64,000 nucleotides of DNA, taken from Methylibium sp965279545. GTDB lineage: Bacteria > Pseudomonadota > Gammaproteobacteria > Burkholderiales > Burkholderiaceae_C. The notes below the pieces were generated by a model that had not been told where the DNA came from, ran no database searches, and was given only the letters and a program-made list of their open reading frames with translations. The stretch spans positions 3,596,001-3,660,000 of the forward strand of contig NZ_OZ257250.1 in assembly GCF_965279545.1 (NCBI RefSeq). The letters are read 5' to 3'. Each line of letters begins with the position of its first letter. Position 1 is the stretch's first letter. The translations under genes were made by a program, and so were the position numbers. Positions 16,341 through 22,741 of the stretch are shown piece after piece.

Positions 16341-17465
16341 TCATGCAAGCGCCAGAACGGCAGCACGGACTTCGTTGATCACCCGTGAAACGGTGGCATC
16401 CGTTAGCGTGGGGCCTATCGGTAGACTCAAGACCTCGTTGTGGGTATCCGTCTTTTGATCAGATCCTTTAGACGGCCATGATTGTCCAGCGTATGCAGCT
16501 TGCAGATCGGGTGGCCTGGGGTAGTGAACGTGGGTATCTATTCCCACTGCCCTCAGTTGATCTGCCAGACGGTCGCGCTGCGGGTGCCTTACAACATACA
16601 AATGCCAAACGGCTTCCATGCCGGCTGGCACGTCGGCGGGGAGTTGGAGTGCGGGCAAGTCCGATAGTTGACGCGAATAGCACGCTGCGATTCGCGCACG
16701 GCGCTCGTTGTCGGCATCCAATTGCGGCAGTTTGACGCTCAAAAAGGCAGCCTGCAACTCGTCGAGCCTGCTATTGCGACCTACGCGCTCGTGAACGTAG
16801 CGTTGACTGGAACCATAGTTGCGCAGCAGTCTCAACTCCGCTGCGAGTGCGTCGTCGTTTGTAGTCACTGCACCGCCATCCCCAAGTGCGCCGAGGTTCT
16901 TGGCCGGGTAGAAGCTAAAGGCGGCAGCGTCTCCCAGGCTTCCAACTCGTACTCCGTTCAGACGTGCACCGTGAGCCTGTGCAGCGTCCTCCAAGACCTT
17001 GAGGCCGTACCGACGGCCTAGGCCGAGTATCCGATGCATCGGCGCGGGCCGGCCATAAAGGTGAACCGGCACCACCGCCCGCGTGCGCCGGGTGATTGCG
17101 GCTTCAATGGCTTCGACGTCAATTGTGTGGGTTCGATCGTCGCATCGCACCGGTACCACTGTTGCCCCAACTAGGCTAACTGCCAGCCAAGTGGCGATAA
17201 AGGTGTGCCTAGGCACGATCACTTCGTCGCCAGGACCGATACCCCAGGCTCTGAGCACGAGCTCCAGGGCGTCCAGTCCGTTGGCCACACTGACGGCCTT
17301 GGCGCAGCCGCAGTACTGAGCGAATTCGTCCTCAAAGGACTGGGTCTCTGGCCCTAGCACCCAAAGTCCGCGCGCCTGTACGCGCGTCAGCGCCTGGGCA
17401 AAACCCTCAGCGAATCGTGCATTGATAGCCTGCAGATCGAGAAATGGTACATACGGCGCGCTCAT
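16341..17465 (-). CDS. DegT/DnrJ/EryC1-family nucleotide-sugar aminotransferase
   Basis: 374 residues, the family's usual length. The PLP-binding lysine is in FSFYPAKNLGALGDGGAVTT; other signatures are the N-terminal PFLDLQAINARF, GPGDEVIVPRHTFIATW, VVPVHLYGRPA and VLEDAAQAHGA. It should transaminate a 3-keto-6-deoxy nucleotide sugar, as FdtB or QdtB do, because the overlapping upstream gene (ATGA, 17462-17465) encodes an FdtA/QdtA-like isomerase. The product sugar would be a 3-amino-3,6-dideoxyhexose. Exact stereochemistry cannot be read from the sequence. Confidence 0.88.
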   Translation of the reverse strand: MSAPYVPFLDLQAINARFAEGFAQALTRVQARGLWVLGPETQSFEDEFAQYCGCAKAVSVANGLDALELVLRAWGIGPGDEVIVPRHTFIATWLAVSLVGATVVPVRCDDRTHTIDVEAIEAAITRRTRAVVPVHLYGRPAPMHRILGLGRRYGLKVLEDAAQAHGARLNGVRVGSLGDAAAFSFYPAKNLGALGDGGAVTTNDDALAAELRLLRNYGSSQRYVHERVGRNSRLDELQAAFLSVKLPQLDADNERRARIAACYSRQLSDLPALQLPADVPAGMEAVWHLYVVRHPQRDRLADQLRAVGIDTHVHYPRPPDLQAAYAGQSWPSKGSDQKTDTHNEVLSLPIGPTLTDATVSRVINEVRAAVLALA

Positions 17466-17866
17466 CGTGTCAGGCGCAGGAACTCGTCATACTCGCGCAC
17501 GTATTCGTCCTCGGCATACCGAGCCGAGGCAAGAACCATGCATACCGATGCCGATGAAAAATTGTCGATCTCTCGCCAGATCATCGGGCTCAGGTAGAGA
17601 CCAGAGTAGCTGCGGTTGAGGTGGAAGGTTGCCTTGCGGTGGCCATCGTCGAGCTTGACATCAAAGGAGCCAGACATCGCCACAAGGAACTGATGCAGAT
17701 TTTTGTGGGCGTGGCCCCCGCGTTCCGCCCCGCCAGGTACGTCGTATAGGTAGTACACCCGCTCGATCGCGAACGGCACGTGGCGATTTCCCTCGATGAA
17801 CGTAAGGTTGCCGCGACGGTCTTCGACCTTCGGCAGTTGCAGGAGGCGGCAATCGTCGAGCGGCAT
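17462..17866 (-). CDS. dTDP-6-deoxy-4-keto-sugar 3,4-ketoisomerase, FdtA/QdtA-like (WxcM-like domain)
   Basis: 134 residues of a single cupin fold. Recognisable stretches are LPKVEDRRGNLTFIEGN, RVYYLYDVPGGAERGGHAHK, with the catalytic-type histidines, and SPMIWREIDNFS. FdtA and QdtA move the keto group from C4 to C3 of dTDP-4-keto-6-deoxyglucose. It sits between an acetyltransferase and an aminotransferase gene with overlapping stop/start codons on both sides (TAATG and ATGA), so the three form one operon making a 3-acetamido-3,6-dideoxyhexose donor. Confidence 0.87.
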   Translation of the reverse strand: MPLDDCRLLQLPKVEDRRGNLTFIEGNRHVPFAIERVYYLYDVPGGAERGGHAHKNLHQFLVAMSGSFDVKLDDGHRKATFHLNRSYSGLYLSPMIWREIDNFSSASVCMVLASARYAEDEYVREYDEFLRLTR

Positions 17867-18636
17867 TAGTACTCCCGTTGCGGCGGATGTGGCCAGCGGC
17901 TACGTGCTTCGGCTGGGTAACCGCGGGTGAAATGATTGGTCCACGGATAGGCCGCATGGTCCGGTGCGTCCCGAAGGCGGACGCGATCGGCGCGACCAAT
18001 CAAGCGGGCTGGCACGCCAGCGACCAGCATGCCTTCCGCAACGTCGTGCGTTACGCAGGCTCCGGCCGCAACTAGTGCATGAGTTCCGATGCGAACGCCG
18101 GGCATGATCACCGCGCGCGCCGCGACAACCGCATAGTCGTCGATCACGCAACCAATACGAACGTTGCTGGGCGGTGTCGGGTCGTTGGTGAGCATCACGT
18201 AGGGCATCAGCCAGACGAAGTGGCCAATGCGCGAACCCTTGGCCACAAACACACCAGAATGCAGCCGTACATATTCGCCGAATGTGCAGTCGCCCTGAAC
18301 GTCTGCCAGGGTACCGAGCCGTAGGCCCGGGCCGGCCTGTGTATGTTCACGAACTGTGACATGGTGCCCGGTCTCCAACTCGTCTCCGAACTGGGAACCC
18401 GCGTAGAACACCGAATGCGACCTGATCGTAGAGCCCGCGCCGATCTTGAGCGTAGCGCCGCAGGCCAGAGGACTCGGAACGCCAAGTTCACAGTAGGCGT
18501 CAATACGCGAGCCTGCGCCGATATCGACGCCAGCGTGCACGATAGAGAACGGTCCGATCTCTACGTTCTCGGCAAGACGGGCATCTTCATGAACAATCGC
18601 GCCAGGACTCACCCGGGCGTTCGCGCTGACAATCAC
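17866..18636 (-). CDS. Left-handed beta-helix acyltransferase (sugar N-acetyltransferase)
   Basis: 256 residues with many hexapeptide repeats (ARVSPGAIVHEDARLAENV, VDIGAGSRI and AVIMPGVRIGTHALVAAGA), the left-handed beta-helix of trimeric acyltransferases. In this operon it likely acetylates the 3-amino group of the sugar made by the next two genes, as FdtC or QdtC do. It is first in the minus-strand operon and divergent from the GT61 gene, with only 52 bp between the starts, so both promoters must lie in that gap. Confidence 0.85.
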   Translation of the reverse strand: MIVSANARVSPGAIVHEDARLAENVEIGPFSIVHAGVDIGAGSRIDAYCELGVPSPLACGATLKIGAGSTIRSHSVFYAGSQFGDELETGHHVTVREHTQAGPGLRLGTLADVQGDCTFGEYVRLHSGVFVAKGSRIGHFVWLMPYVMLTNDPTPPSNVRIGCVIDDYAVVAARAVIMPGVRIGTHALVAAGACVTHDVAEGMLVAGVPARLIGRADRVRLRDAPDHAAYPWTNHFTRGYPAEARSRWPHPPQREY

Positions 18637-18688
18637 TTCGGCTCCTCTGACAACTGATTCTTCTGAACGCGCTCAGGGCGGACTTCCT

Positions 18689-20377
18689 ATGGTTCTACAG
18701 ATCAAAAGCATACTGTGTCGATTGCTGGGTTTGGCCGACGAACTGGACCCCGTGCCACTTCCGCCACAGATAGTGGCTCCGCGAGCCGATGTGACGCTGG
18801 CTGCAGAGCAACACGCTGTCGACGAGGCGGTAGTCTTGCTCAAGGGCGGTCAGATCTATGCCGCCGAAGAATGCCTCCGCCCGTTTATCGGGGCTGCAGT
18901 GTTGGTCGAGACCCGCCTGCTGCTAGCGCGCGTGGCCCTTGTGCAGGGTGACTTCGAGCATGCTCTGGCGCTTCTGGTACAGGCCGAAGCTCAGCACTCA
19001 ATGGACCGACGCATCTGGCGCGCGCTGGCTGACGTCCACCAACTGCGACAACAGCCTGCTCAGGAGCTGGAGTACCGGCGCAAGCTGGTCTACCTTGATG
19101 GTGGTGCGCCGGCTACTGCTTACACGGCACTCGTCAATGCCTTCATTCGCGCGCACTACGGCAACCGCACTGCGCCGGCGGCCGAACTGAAGATCGCGTC
19201 GGCCAAGCTCTCTGCAATCCCCGACGTGACATCGGCTGACAAGATGGAGTTCGCGTGCGCGCTCTATCAGGTCGATGCGCTGGCGGTGGAGGCGCGGGCG
19301 CACTACCAGGGCGCAAATCCCTGCCCGCGAGAGGCGCGCGACGTTGCCGTGCCCTGGGTTCGTATGCTAGATTGGTGTGAGCGCTCAGGTGCGAGCTTGC
19401 ATCGCTTGGGGCAGGACGGCCGGCCAGGCCATCGTCCGATGGTGGCCGAATTGACCGACGTCTCCGTATTTCCATCCTTCCAGTGGATCCCAGTGCTCGC
19501 CGGCGGCGCGGCGGCGCTCGACGGATTTATGATGCATCGACTGCGCTTGCAAGCCGAAGAGCCTCTGTCTCCGATCCTTATGGGCAGTAAGCGATATGCT
19601 GAGTTGCGCTTGCCGAAGCAACTGCCCGTGATCGATGAACCCGCGTTACTGATCGGTGGCATGGCGCAGTACTACCACCAGACCGTCGACTTCCTGGGGT
19701 CGCTGGCCGTGGCCGATACGCTTGGCCAGGGGAGGGGCTTACGCCTCGTTGTCAACGACGACCTCGCACCTTTTCAGCTCGAACAGTTTGCGTTGCTTGG
19801 CTATTCGCTCGATCGTCTGATTCGCGTTAAGCCTGAGCAGCCGGTGTTGTTGCGACAGGCGATCGTACCGTCGCGCCTTGTTTTGGGTGGTCGCTGGATC
19901 GACCCGATCCTGCCTCGCTGGCATCGCGAGCGCTTGCGGAGGGCGGTGGCAGGAGTGCCGTCGATCGCGGGCCGCAAACTCTATCTTTCGCGTCAAGGGG
20001 CAGTTCGCCGCCGTGTCGTTAACGAAGAGGCGGTACAGGCGCTGCTGGAATCGCTAGGTTTTGAAATTGTGCATCCAGAGCGCTTGGGTGTGCGGGAGCA
20101 GATCAACTTGTTTTCCAGCGCTAGCCACATTGTCGGCCCGACCGGAGCTGCCTTAACAAACATGGTCTACGCACCTGCGGGAGCGCTGATAGTGGTGTTC
20201 TACAGTCGTCACCTCGTTGCCGGCGGCGGTGATCTGTACTTTGATGCACTCGCTGCCGCGTGCGAGCATCGGTTTGTCCGCCTTGAAGGGACACCGACCG
20301 GCACTCAGCAGGGGCAACGCGTGATTGATGCCGACATTGCCATTGACCTCGAAGAACTCCGCGTTGCACTGGTTTGA
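18689..20377 (+). CDS. TPR-containing GT61-family glycosyltransferase
   Basis: 562 residues. Residues about 35-160 form TPR-like helical repeats (AEECLRPFIGAAVLVETRLL and ALALLVQAEAQHSMDRRIW). The C-terminal half matches the GT61/DUF563 pattern: QYYHQTVDFLGSLAVA, SRLVLGGRW, GRKLYLSRQGAVRRRVVNE and SHIVGPTGAALTNMVYAPAG. No membrane helix is seen. It is divergent from the amino-sugar operon and may use that sugar. Base composition is a little lower in GC than flanking core genes. Acceptor unknown. Confidence 0.8.
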   Translation: MVLQIKSILCRLLGLADELDPVPLPPQIVAPRADVTLAAEQHAVDEAVVLLKGGQIYAAEECLRPFIGAAVLVETRLLLARVALVQGDFEHALALLVQAEAQHSMDRRIWRALADVHQLRQQPAQELEYRRKLVYLDGGAPATAYTALVNAFIRAHYGNRTAPAAELKIASAKLSAIPDVTSADKMEFACALYQVDALAVEARAHYQGANPCPREARDVAVPWVRMLDWCERSGASLHRLGQDGRPGHRPMVAELTDVSVFPSFQWIPVLAGGAAALDGFMMHRLRLQAEEPLSPILMGSKRYAELRLPKQLPVIDEPALLIGGMAQYYHQTVDFLGSLAVADTLGQGRGLRLVVNDDLAPFQLEQFALLGYSLDRLIRVKPEQPVLLRQAIVPSRLVLGGRWIDPILPRWHRERLRRAVAGVPSIAGRKLYLSRQGAVRRRVVNEEAVQALLESLGFEIVHPERLGVREQINLFSSASHIVGPTGAALTNMVYAPAGALIVVFYSRHLVAGGGDLYFDALAAACEHRFVRLEGTPTGTQQGQRVIDADIAIDLEELRVALV

Positions 20378-20405
20378 AGGCCACGCTTTATCGATGTCGT
20401 GGTTC

Positions 20406-20735
20406 TCAAGCATTGATGGACTTGCGGCTCATGTGCACGACCACGGCCTCGGTCGCAAAGTCCACGAAATCCTTCTGGTACCCCATCTCGGCCAGCTCCC
20501 AGCGGAAGCTGTTGCCGAACTTGGCTTTGCCCAGCCAGCCCAGGTGATGCTCGGTTTGGTAAGTTACGGCCTTCTTGCAGGCGTCTTCCATAATCCGGGT
20601 TAATCGGTTGACTGAAGGCCGTTTGCCCGGCTGCTGATCCAGTGCAGGGGGATAACGCTTGCCGATGTCGTGCGCCAACGATTTGGCGAAAACTGCCACT
20701 GGCGAATCTGAAGTGAAGGTGGAGAACAGTCCCAT
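20406..20735 (-). CDS. Uncharacterised 109-residue protein next to the pilin genes
   Basis: 109 residues from the ATG at 20735; an in-frame extension to 21314 would run through the pilin terminator and antisense-frame sequence and is rejected. Visible stretches are SPVAVFAKSLAHDIGKRYPP, KPSVNRL-like basic sequence and GWLGKAKFGNSFRWELAEMG. It is soluble with no signal peptide or known motif. It lies just beyond the terminator of the first pilin gene on the same strand and runs toward the GT61 gene. Function is unknown; a link with pilus biology is only positional. Confidence 0.6.
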   Translation of the reverse strand: MGLFSTFTSDSPVAVFAKSLAHDIGKRYPPALDQQPGKRPSVNRLTRIMEDACKKAVTYQTEHHLGWLGKAKFGNSFRWELAEMGYQKDFVDFATEAVVVHMSRKSINA

Positions 20736-20770
20736 AAGGTCAGCGTTTGTTCGACAGTGGGAGTGTGCCC

Positions 20771-20800
20771 AAAAAACAAGAGGCGCCGAAGCGCCTCTTG
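20771..20800 (-). terminator. Intrinsic terminator of the first pilin gene
   Basis: Perfect 10-bp stem (20777-20786 with 20791-20800, arm CAAGAGGCGC) with a 4-nt loop, followed on the minus strand by six T residues. It lies 25 bp after the pilin stop. Confidence 0.93.
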
Positions 20801-21250
20801 AGGTTTGCCCTGGAGCGCTGCTGATCAGCCGCGACAGGTCGCGGGCATGAAGCGCAGCGGGCCACCGGTGCAGCTCCAGTCGGCTGTCGTGCCGGTCCAG
20901 CTCGGGGTCAGGACCACCGACACATCGCCGGTCGTGCCGACAGCCGGCGTCGAGTGAATCGAGACGACACCACCGCCCGTGACGGCTGACGCGGAGATGT
21001 ACTTGGTCACGGGGATGACGATCGCTGCCGTGTTCAGGCCACCGCAGCTGTTGTTGTTCTGGCAATGCTCGGTGATCGACGTGCGCGCCGACGAGGCGCC
21101 GAGAATCAGTTCCGACACGCGGGCGCGCACCGTGTAGTCCTGGTAGGCCGGCAGTGCGACCGCAGCCAGGATGCCGATGATGGCGACCACGATCATCAGT
21201 TCGATGAGCGTGAAGCCTTGTTGTAGAGATTTCTTCATTCAATTGCTCCT
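20778..21250 (-). repeat. Direct repeat covering pilin gene 1
   Basis: About 473 bp nearly identical to 21480-21952 at a fixed offset of 702 bp, including terminator, coding region and ribosome site. Homology stops abruptly upstream of the ribosome site. Confidence 0.93.
20825..21238 (-). CDS. pilA: Type IV major pilin-like protein (copy 1)
   Basis: 137 residues. A short basic leader ends in QQG, then the prepilin cleavage site and class IVa pilin helix FTLIELMIVVAIIGILAAVA with Glu5 of the mature protein. A disulfide-type pair occurs in CQNNNSCGG, and the C-terminal region has WSCTGGPLRFMPATC. AAGGAG precedes the start. Assembled into pili for attachment, twitching and DNA uptake. A sigma-54 type promoter lies 46 bp upstream. 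It differs from copy 2 at about four residues (NNNSC, VIPVTK, HSTPAVG). Confidence 0.95.
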   Translation of the reverse strand: MKKSLQQGFTLIELMIVVAIIGILAAVALPAYQDYTVRARVSELILGASSARTSITEHCQNNNSCGGLNTAAIVIPVTKYISASAVTGGGVVSIHSTPAVGTTGDVSVVLTPSWTGTTADWSCTGGPLRFMPATCRG

Positions 21251-21284
21251 TTGCAAAGGGGGGCGGATTCGCGAGTTCACTACT

Positions 21285-21323
21285 GCAAACCGCATGCCGT
21301 GCTGCTTCTGACAAGTTTCGTCA
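21285..21323 (-). promoter_or_regulatory. Sigma-54 promoter and palindrome of pilin gene 1
   Basis: On the minus strand GGCATGCGGTTTGC gives the GG-N10-GC spacing of a -24/-12 promoter (21285-21298). Ten bases further upstream lies TGACGAAACTTGTCA (21309-21323), a TGAC-N7-GTCA palindrome that recurs at the same spacing before the other two pilin genes. Pilin genes in many proteobacteria use RpoN with PilR. Confidence 0.85.
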
Positions 21324-21471
21324 CAACTTGAAAGCCGGTTGTGCATAGCGTCACGGGCAGCGATTGGTACCCGCCACGAATGGCGCCACAGTACGACACA
21401 TGGTGCCAACCCGGGACGGAGTACCGCGGCAAGGTCGCCTCCACCGCCGTTCGCTTCGCGCTAGGGTTCAT

Positions 21472-21501
21472 AAAAAAATAAGAGGTGCCGGAGCGCCTCT
21501 T
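21472..21501 (-). terminator. Intrinsic terminator of the second pilin gene
   Basis: Copy of the first pilin terminator: arms at 21480-21488 and 21493-21501 with one mismatch, followed on the minus strand by a T-rich run. Confidence 0.85.
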
Positions 21502-21952
21502 GAGGTTTGCCCTGGAGCGCTGCTGATCAGCCGCGACAGGTCGCGGGCATGAAGCGCAGCGGGCCACCGGTGCAGCTCCAGTCGGCTGTCGTGCCGGTCC
21601 AGCTCGGGGTCAGGACCACCGACACATCGCCGGTCGTGCCGACAGCGGCCTTCGAGTGAATCGAGACGACACCACCACCCGTGACGGCTGACGCGGAGAT
21701 GTACTTGGTCGCGGGGATGACGATCGCTGCTGTGTTCAGGCCACCGCAGCTATTGCTGTTCTGGCAATGCTCGGTGATCGACGTGCGCGCAGACGAGGCG
21801 CCGAGAATCAGTTCCGACACGCGGGCGCGCACCGTGTAGTCTTGGTAGGCCGGCAGCGCGACCGCAGCCAGGATGCCGATGATGGCGACCACGATCATCA
21901 GTTCGATGAGCGTGAAGCCTTGTTGTAGAGATTTCTTCATTCAATTGCTCCT
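21480..21952 (-). repeat. Direct repeat covering pilin gene 2
   Basis: Partner of 20778-21250; only scattered single-base differences across about 473 bp. Confidence 0.93.
21527..21940 (-). CDS. pilA: Type IV major pilin-like protein (copy 2)
   Basis: 137 residues, nearly identical to copy 1 (changes visible at NSNSC, VIPATK and HSKAAVG). It has the same prepilin leader, cleavage site and N-terminal helix, and the same cysteine positions. AGGAGC lies before the ATG. Its own sigma-54 type promoter is 44 bp upstream and its own terminator follows, so it is an independent transcription unit. Homology with copy 1 ends just upstream of the ribosome site, but the promoter is conserved in pattern. 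Confidence 0.95.
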   Translation of the reverse strand: MKKSLQQGFTLIELMIVVAIIGILAAVALPAYQDYTVRARVSELILGASSARTSITEHCQNSNSCGGLNTAAIVIPATKYISASAVTGGGVVSIHSKAAVGTTGDVSVVLTPSWTGTTADWSCTGGPLRFMPATCRG

Positions 21953-21984
21953 CTGTGCAGCATGCGTATTTGTCAGTCGCCGAC

Positions 21985-22023
21985 GCAAGCGCCATGCCGT
22001 CGACCGGTTGACAGGAACTGTCA
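21985..22023 (-). promoter_or_regulatory. Sigma-54 promoter and palindrome of pilin gene 2
   Basis: Minus strand GGCATGGCGCTTGC fits GG-N10-GC (21985-21998), with TGACAGTTCCTGTCA at 22009-22023, ten bases further upstream as in the other two copies. Confidence 0.85.
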
Positions 22024-22215
22024 CAACTCGCGAACCTGGTGTGCAGTGCTTCACGGCTTCACGGCGATTCTCTCGGAAATGTGCCGCAGCACGACGAACT
22101 TGTCAGGTCTCGGCAGCGTGCTATATGCCAGCTTTATACCCCAGCACGTTGAGCAGGAGCGATACAGGGAGTGCGGCGCCGAAACGCCACTCGCTTTGCA
22201 ATCTGGCCGCGGGCT

Positions 22216-22629
22216 TCAGCCGCGACAGGTCGCAGGCATGAAGCGCAGCGGGCCACCGGTACAGCTCCAGTCGGCCGTGTTGCCGTTCCAACTGGGCGTG
22301 AGCGTTACGGTCACCGCGCCGGTCGTTCCAATCGCATCCTTGCCGGACACCGAGATGACACCCGCGTCCGCAATGTCTGCAGCCGAGATGTATTTCGTCG
22401 AGGCGATCACGATGGTCGCCGTGCTCAGGCCTGCGCACGTGTTGGCCTGCTGGCAATGCTCGGTGATCACAGCGCGGGCCCCCGAGGCACCGAGGATCAG
22501 TTCCGTCACGCGGGCGCGTACGGTGTAGTCCTGATAAGCCGGTAGCGCAACTGCGGCCAGGATGCCGATGATGGCGACGACGATCATCAGTTCGATGAGT
22601 GTGAAGCCCTGTTGCAGCGATCTCTTCAT
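22216..22629 (-). CDS. pilA: Type IV major pilin-like protein (copy 3)
   Basis: 137 residues from the ATG at 22629; the longer in-frame start at 22737 would place 36 residues before the leader and pass through the promoter. MKRSLQQG followed by FTLIELMIVVAIIGILAAVA is the pilin leader and helix. The body is diverged from copies 1 and 2 (ANTCAGLS, IADAGVISVSGKDA), but the C-terminal WSCTGGPLRFMPATC is shared. It is probably an alternative or minor-antigen pilin. No clear terminator follows. Confidence 0.93.
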   Translation of the reverse strand: MKRSLQQGFTLIELMIVVAIIGILAAVALPAYQDYTVRARVTELILGASGARAVITEHCQQANTCAGLSTATIVIASTKYISAADIADAGVISVSGKDAIGTTGAVTVTLTPSWNGNTADWSCTGGPLRFMPATCRG

Positions 22630-22664
22630 GCCGTGGTCCGTCGCAGTTCCGATGGCCCGTCGGC

Positions 22665-22703
22665 GCAAAGGCCATGCCTTGACTGGAGTGACGGGATTCG
22701 TCA
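22665..22703 (-). promoter_or_regulatory. Sigma-54 promoter and palindrome of pilin gene 3
   Basis: Minus strand GGCATGGCCTTTGC fits GG-N10-GC (22665-22678), with TGACGAATCCCGTCA at 22689-22703 at the same ten-base distance as before the other pilin genes. Confidence 0.85.
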
Positions 22704-22741
22704 GTGCATGACGGTTGTGCGAGCGGAACTCGCGCAATGCG

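Noticed and set aside
20736..21314. Long in-frame extension of the 109-residue gene
   Set aside because: It would pass through the pilin terminator and the out-of-frame pilin sequence; a good ATG exists at 20735.
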